Origin: Paenibacillus montanisoli
Lineage (GTDB): Bacteria; Bacillota; Bacilli; Paenibacillales; Paenibacillaceae
Length of the DNA stretch: 64,000 bases
Reading direction: 5' to 3'
Assembly: GCF_003268025.1 (NCBI RefSeq)
Contig: NZ_QLUW01000004.1
Span: 124,001 to 188,000 of the forward strand
The translations under genes and the position numbers were made by a program. Under the pieces are notes generated by a model, which saw nothing but the letters and a program-made list of their open reading frames with translations, was not told where the DNA came from and did not search any database. Every line of letters starts with the position of its first letter. Within the stretch, counting starts at the first letter, position 1. This document shows, piece after piece, positions 62,456 through 64,000 of this stretch.

Positions 62456-63103
62456 TTACTTCACCCACTCCGTGCGCGGAGAGTCGAAATCGACCATATG
62501 GTCCGCCGTCGGGGAGAGCGGGATCGCCAGCATGCGCATCGCGTCCATCGGGCGAAGCATCGAGCGCAGCTCGTAGGGCGTCTTCTTCCCGCGTTCCAGC
62601 CAATCGCCGATATGCTCCTGCTCCAGTATCGCCGGCATCAGCGGCTGGTACGGAGATACATGCGAGTTAGCCTCCGTCATCAGCATCGTGCACGTGCGCA
62701 TCTCATCGCCGGAAGCCGGGCGGAATACATCGTAGAGCCCGGCAATCGCGAAGATGCCGCTTCGCATCGCGAGCTTCATTTTGTGAACCTCTTTGCCAAT
62801 CGTACGCGTCACATAGAACCCGCTGCAGGGAATGATGCAGCGCTGCTTCTGTACGATGCGGTCATAAATCGGCTTGTCGAACAGCCCCGCGCTGTCCATC
62901 CGCACGGAATCGCGCGCCCAATACGGCACCATCCCCCACCGAAACTCATCCAAAATCCGTCCGTTCTTTGACTCGAAAATCGCCGAAACCGAATCCGTCG
63001 GGTTAACCTCATACCGGTTAGAAAAATGGAACAGTACATTGTCGAGCTTGAACCGCTCCGTCAGCTCCGAGGCCTGGGCGGTAATCGATATCGATTGACA
63101 CAT
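62456..63103 (-). CDS. SRAP (YedK/HMCES) family protein with altered active site
   Basis: A 215-residue SRAP fold; normal members use Cys2 to cross-link to abasic DNA sites. Starting at ATG 63103 (GGAGGTG six bases upstream) the protein is MCQSISITA, so Cys2 is present, but the usual MCGR has become MCQS. The NARSE-like Asn motif reads MDSAGL, the FYEW Glu reads FYVTR, and the HxxMP His reads YQPLMP. Three of four catalytic residues are therefore lost or changed. The function is uncertain: a degenerate paralogue or a regulator. Confidence 0.8.
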   Translation of the reverse strand: MCQSISITAQASELTERFKLDNVLFHFSNRYEVNPTDSVSAIFESKNGRILDEFRWGMVPYWARDSVRMDSAGLFDKPIYDRIVQKQRCIIPCSGFYVTRTIGKEVHKMKLAMRSGIFAIAGLYDVFRPASGDEMRTCTMLMTEANSHVSPYQPLMPAILEQEHIGDWLERGKKTPYELRSMLRPMDAMRMLAIPLSPTADHMVDFDSPRTEWVK

Positions 63104-63184
63104 GGGAAACACCTCCATCTATTTCGGCTATTATTACCTGTTTAGCCAAAATCATGTGCGGCGCCGGCAGATCCGTTTATCCGT

Positions 63185-63190
63185 TATAAT
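63185..63190 (+). promoter_or_regulatory. -10 box upstream of the last AraC gene
   Basis: TATAAT 31 bp before the start codon; the -35 is weak. An AGGAGG site follows at 63204. Confidence 0.4.
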
Positions 63191-63220
63191 AGATAGCAAC
63201 ATGAGGAGGGCTGAGCATCC

Positions 63221-64000
63221 ATGCGTGAACGCGCAGAAGAATCGAATAAACACCAGCAGAAGTTTTCCAAAGGAGAACGGCTGCTTCCGTTCTCGTCCCT
63301 GTTCCAAACGGATGGAGAGTCCCACGAGCCCCCTATTTTCATCAACCGCGTACGCGAATCGTTCGAGCTGCTCATGCACGCGCATGATTTTATCGAAATT
63401 TGCATGGTGACCGAGGGTACCGGCGTTCATTATATCGGCAAAGACCAAGTGCCCGTATCGCGAGGCGATCTGTTCTTCATTCCGGTCGGCGTCTCCCACG
63501 TCTTCCGTCCCAAATCGGCTAACAAAGGCCGGCCGCTCATGATGTACAATTGCACCCTGCCCGCCCGGCAGATGGACAAGCTTCTTCAAGCGCTGCCCGC
63601 AGGGCTTCAAATCGCCGAAGCGCTTCAAGGACTGAACGATGCCGGGCAATGGCTCCATATCCGGGACCGCAACGAGGAAGGCAGGCATCTCTTCCATAAG
63701 CTGCATGACGAGTTCACGTCCCGCAAGCCCGGGTATGCCGCCAGCCTATGCGCCGCGACGATCGAGCTGCTCGTTCTGGTCTACCGCAGATGGCTTGAGG
63801 ACAAGCAGCGGCCGCAGCCGGAAGAGCCGCCTCATCAGACGACCCGAGCTTCCGCCTCCTTGCAGCACATCATCGAACAGATCGATGCCGAATGCACGGC
63901 GGAGCTGCATGTGGCCGATATGGCTGCGCGGCTAGGCATAAGCGAGCGGCATTTTCAGCGCAGCTTCAAGAAGGCGACGGGCATGACGTTTCTGGACTAT
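63221..64000 (+). CDS. AraC family transcriptional regulator, cut by window edge
   Basis: This gene opens at ATG 63221 with GAGGAGGG 10-14 bases upstream, and 260 codons are seen before the window ends. The N-terminal half is an AraC cupin domain (MHAHDFIEICMVTEGTGVHYIGKDQVPVSRGDLFFIPVGVSHVF), and the first helix-turn-helix is visible near the end (LHVADMAARLGISERHFQRSFKKATGMTF). The remainder of the DNA-binding domain is outside the window. The sensed sugar or signal is unknown. Confidence 0.85.
   Translation, partial: MRERAEESNKHQQKFSKGERLLPFSSLFQTDGESHEPPIFINRVRESFELLMHAHDFIEICMVTEGTGVHYIGKDQVPVSRGDLFFIPVGVSHVFRPKSANKGRPLMMYNCTLPARQMDKLLQALPAGLQIAEALQGLNDAGQWLHIRDRNEEGRHLFHKLHDEFTSRKPGYAASLCAATIELLVLVYRRWLEDKQRPQPEEPPHQTTRASASLQHIIEQIDAECTAELHVADMAARLGISERHFQRSFKKATGMTFLDY

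Overview
The window is a chromosomal segment of a spore-former-type Firmicute, most likely Paenibacillaceae (Paenibacillus/Cohnella-like). The reasons are a purEKBCSQLF gene order and PurR-type operator like those of Bacillus, guanine riboswitches ahead of purE and of a purine permease, strong AGGAGG ribosome binding sites, sigma-A promoters, a Gram-positive LCP protein, YneF, an Amidase_6 protein, many AraC regulators and a moderately high GC content. No rRNA, tRNA or CRISPR array is visible. All assignments come from reading the sequence and from recalled family knowledge; no database search was run.

Left part (1-15 kb): a leftward purine operon (purE, K, B, C, S, Q, L and the 5' end of purF) is controlled by paired PurBoxes, a TTGACA/TAAACT promoter, a guanine aptamer and a terminator. 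Two intergenic stretches inside the operon (purB-purC and purC-purS) are filled with inverted and tandem repeats. Divergent to it is a TetR-controlled ABC exporter operon with two operators around its promoter. A purine permease with its own guanine riboswitch, a GNAT acetyltransferase and guaA (GMP synthase) continue the purine theme.

15-34 kb: a moxR-DUF58-transglutaminase operon is followed by two tandem-repeat arrays with 51-52 bp units. Next come bcp and a three-gene ABC-2 transporter, then an LCP cell-wall protein, a glutamate-1-semialdehyde aminotransferase, a GntR regulator with its membrane partner, an inositol-monophosphatase-family enzyme, fabI, uvsE with a small co-transcribed gene, D-Ala-D-Ala ligase and a secreted-type Amidase_6 protein.

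34-52 kb: aconitase and an IclR regulator lie on either side of a 0.66-kb hairpin-rich gap. The two genes carry near-identical 17-bp palindromes downstream of their -10 boxes, which suggests IclR control of the TCA cycle. Then follow an alpha/beta hydrolase with a cre-like site, folE, yneF, an alpha-galactosidase with a divergent AraC regulator, a compact ntdP-lepB-queG-HD-GYP operon, and rfbC-rfbB-rfbD (dTDP-rhamnose, with no rfbA in the window).

52-64 kb: sodA is followed by a striking Gly/Met/Pro-repeat protein with a folded C-terminal domain. A decayed AT-rich patch holds an IS110 remnant and small fragments. After it come small membrane and lipoprotein genes, an NAD(P)-binding protein and dps with a Per-like box between them, an ABC-F ATPase, a shortened pyruvate-kinase paralogue divergent from an AraC gene, an SRAP-family protein that has lost most active-site residues, and a truncated AraC gene at the right edge.
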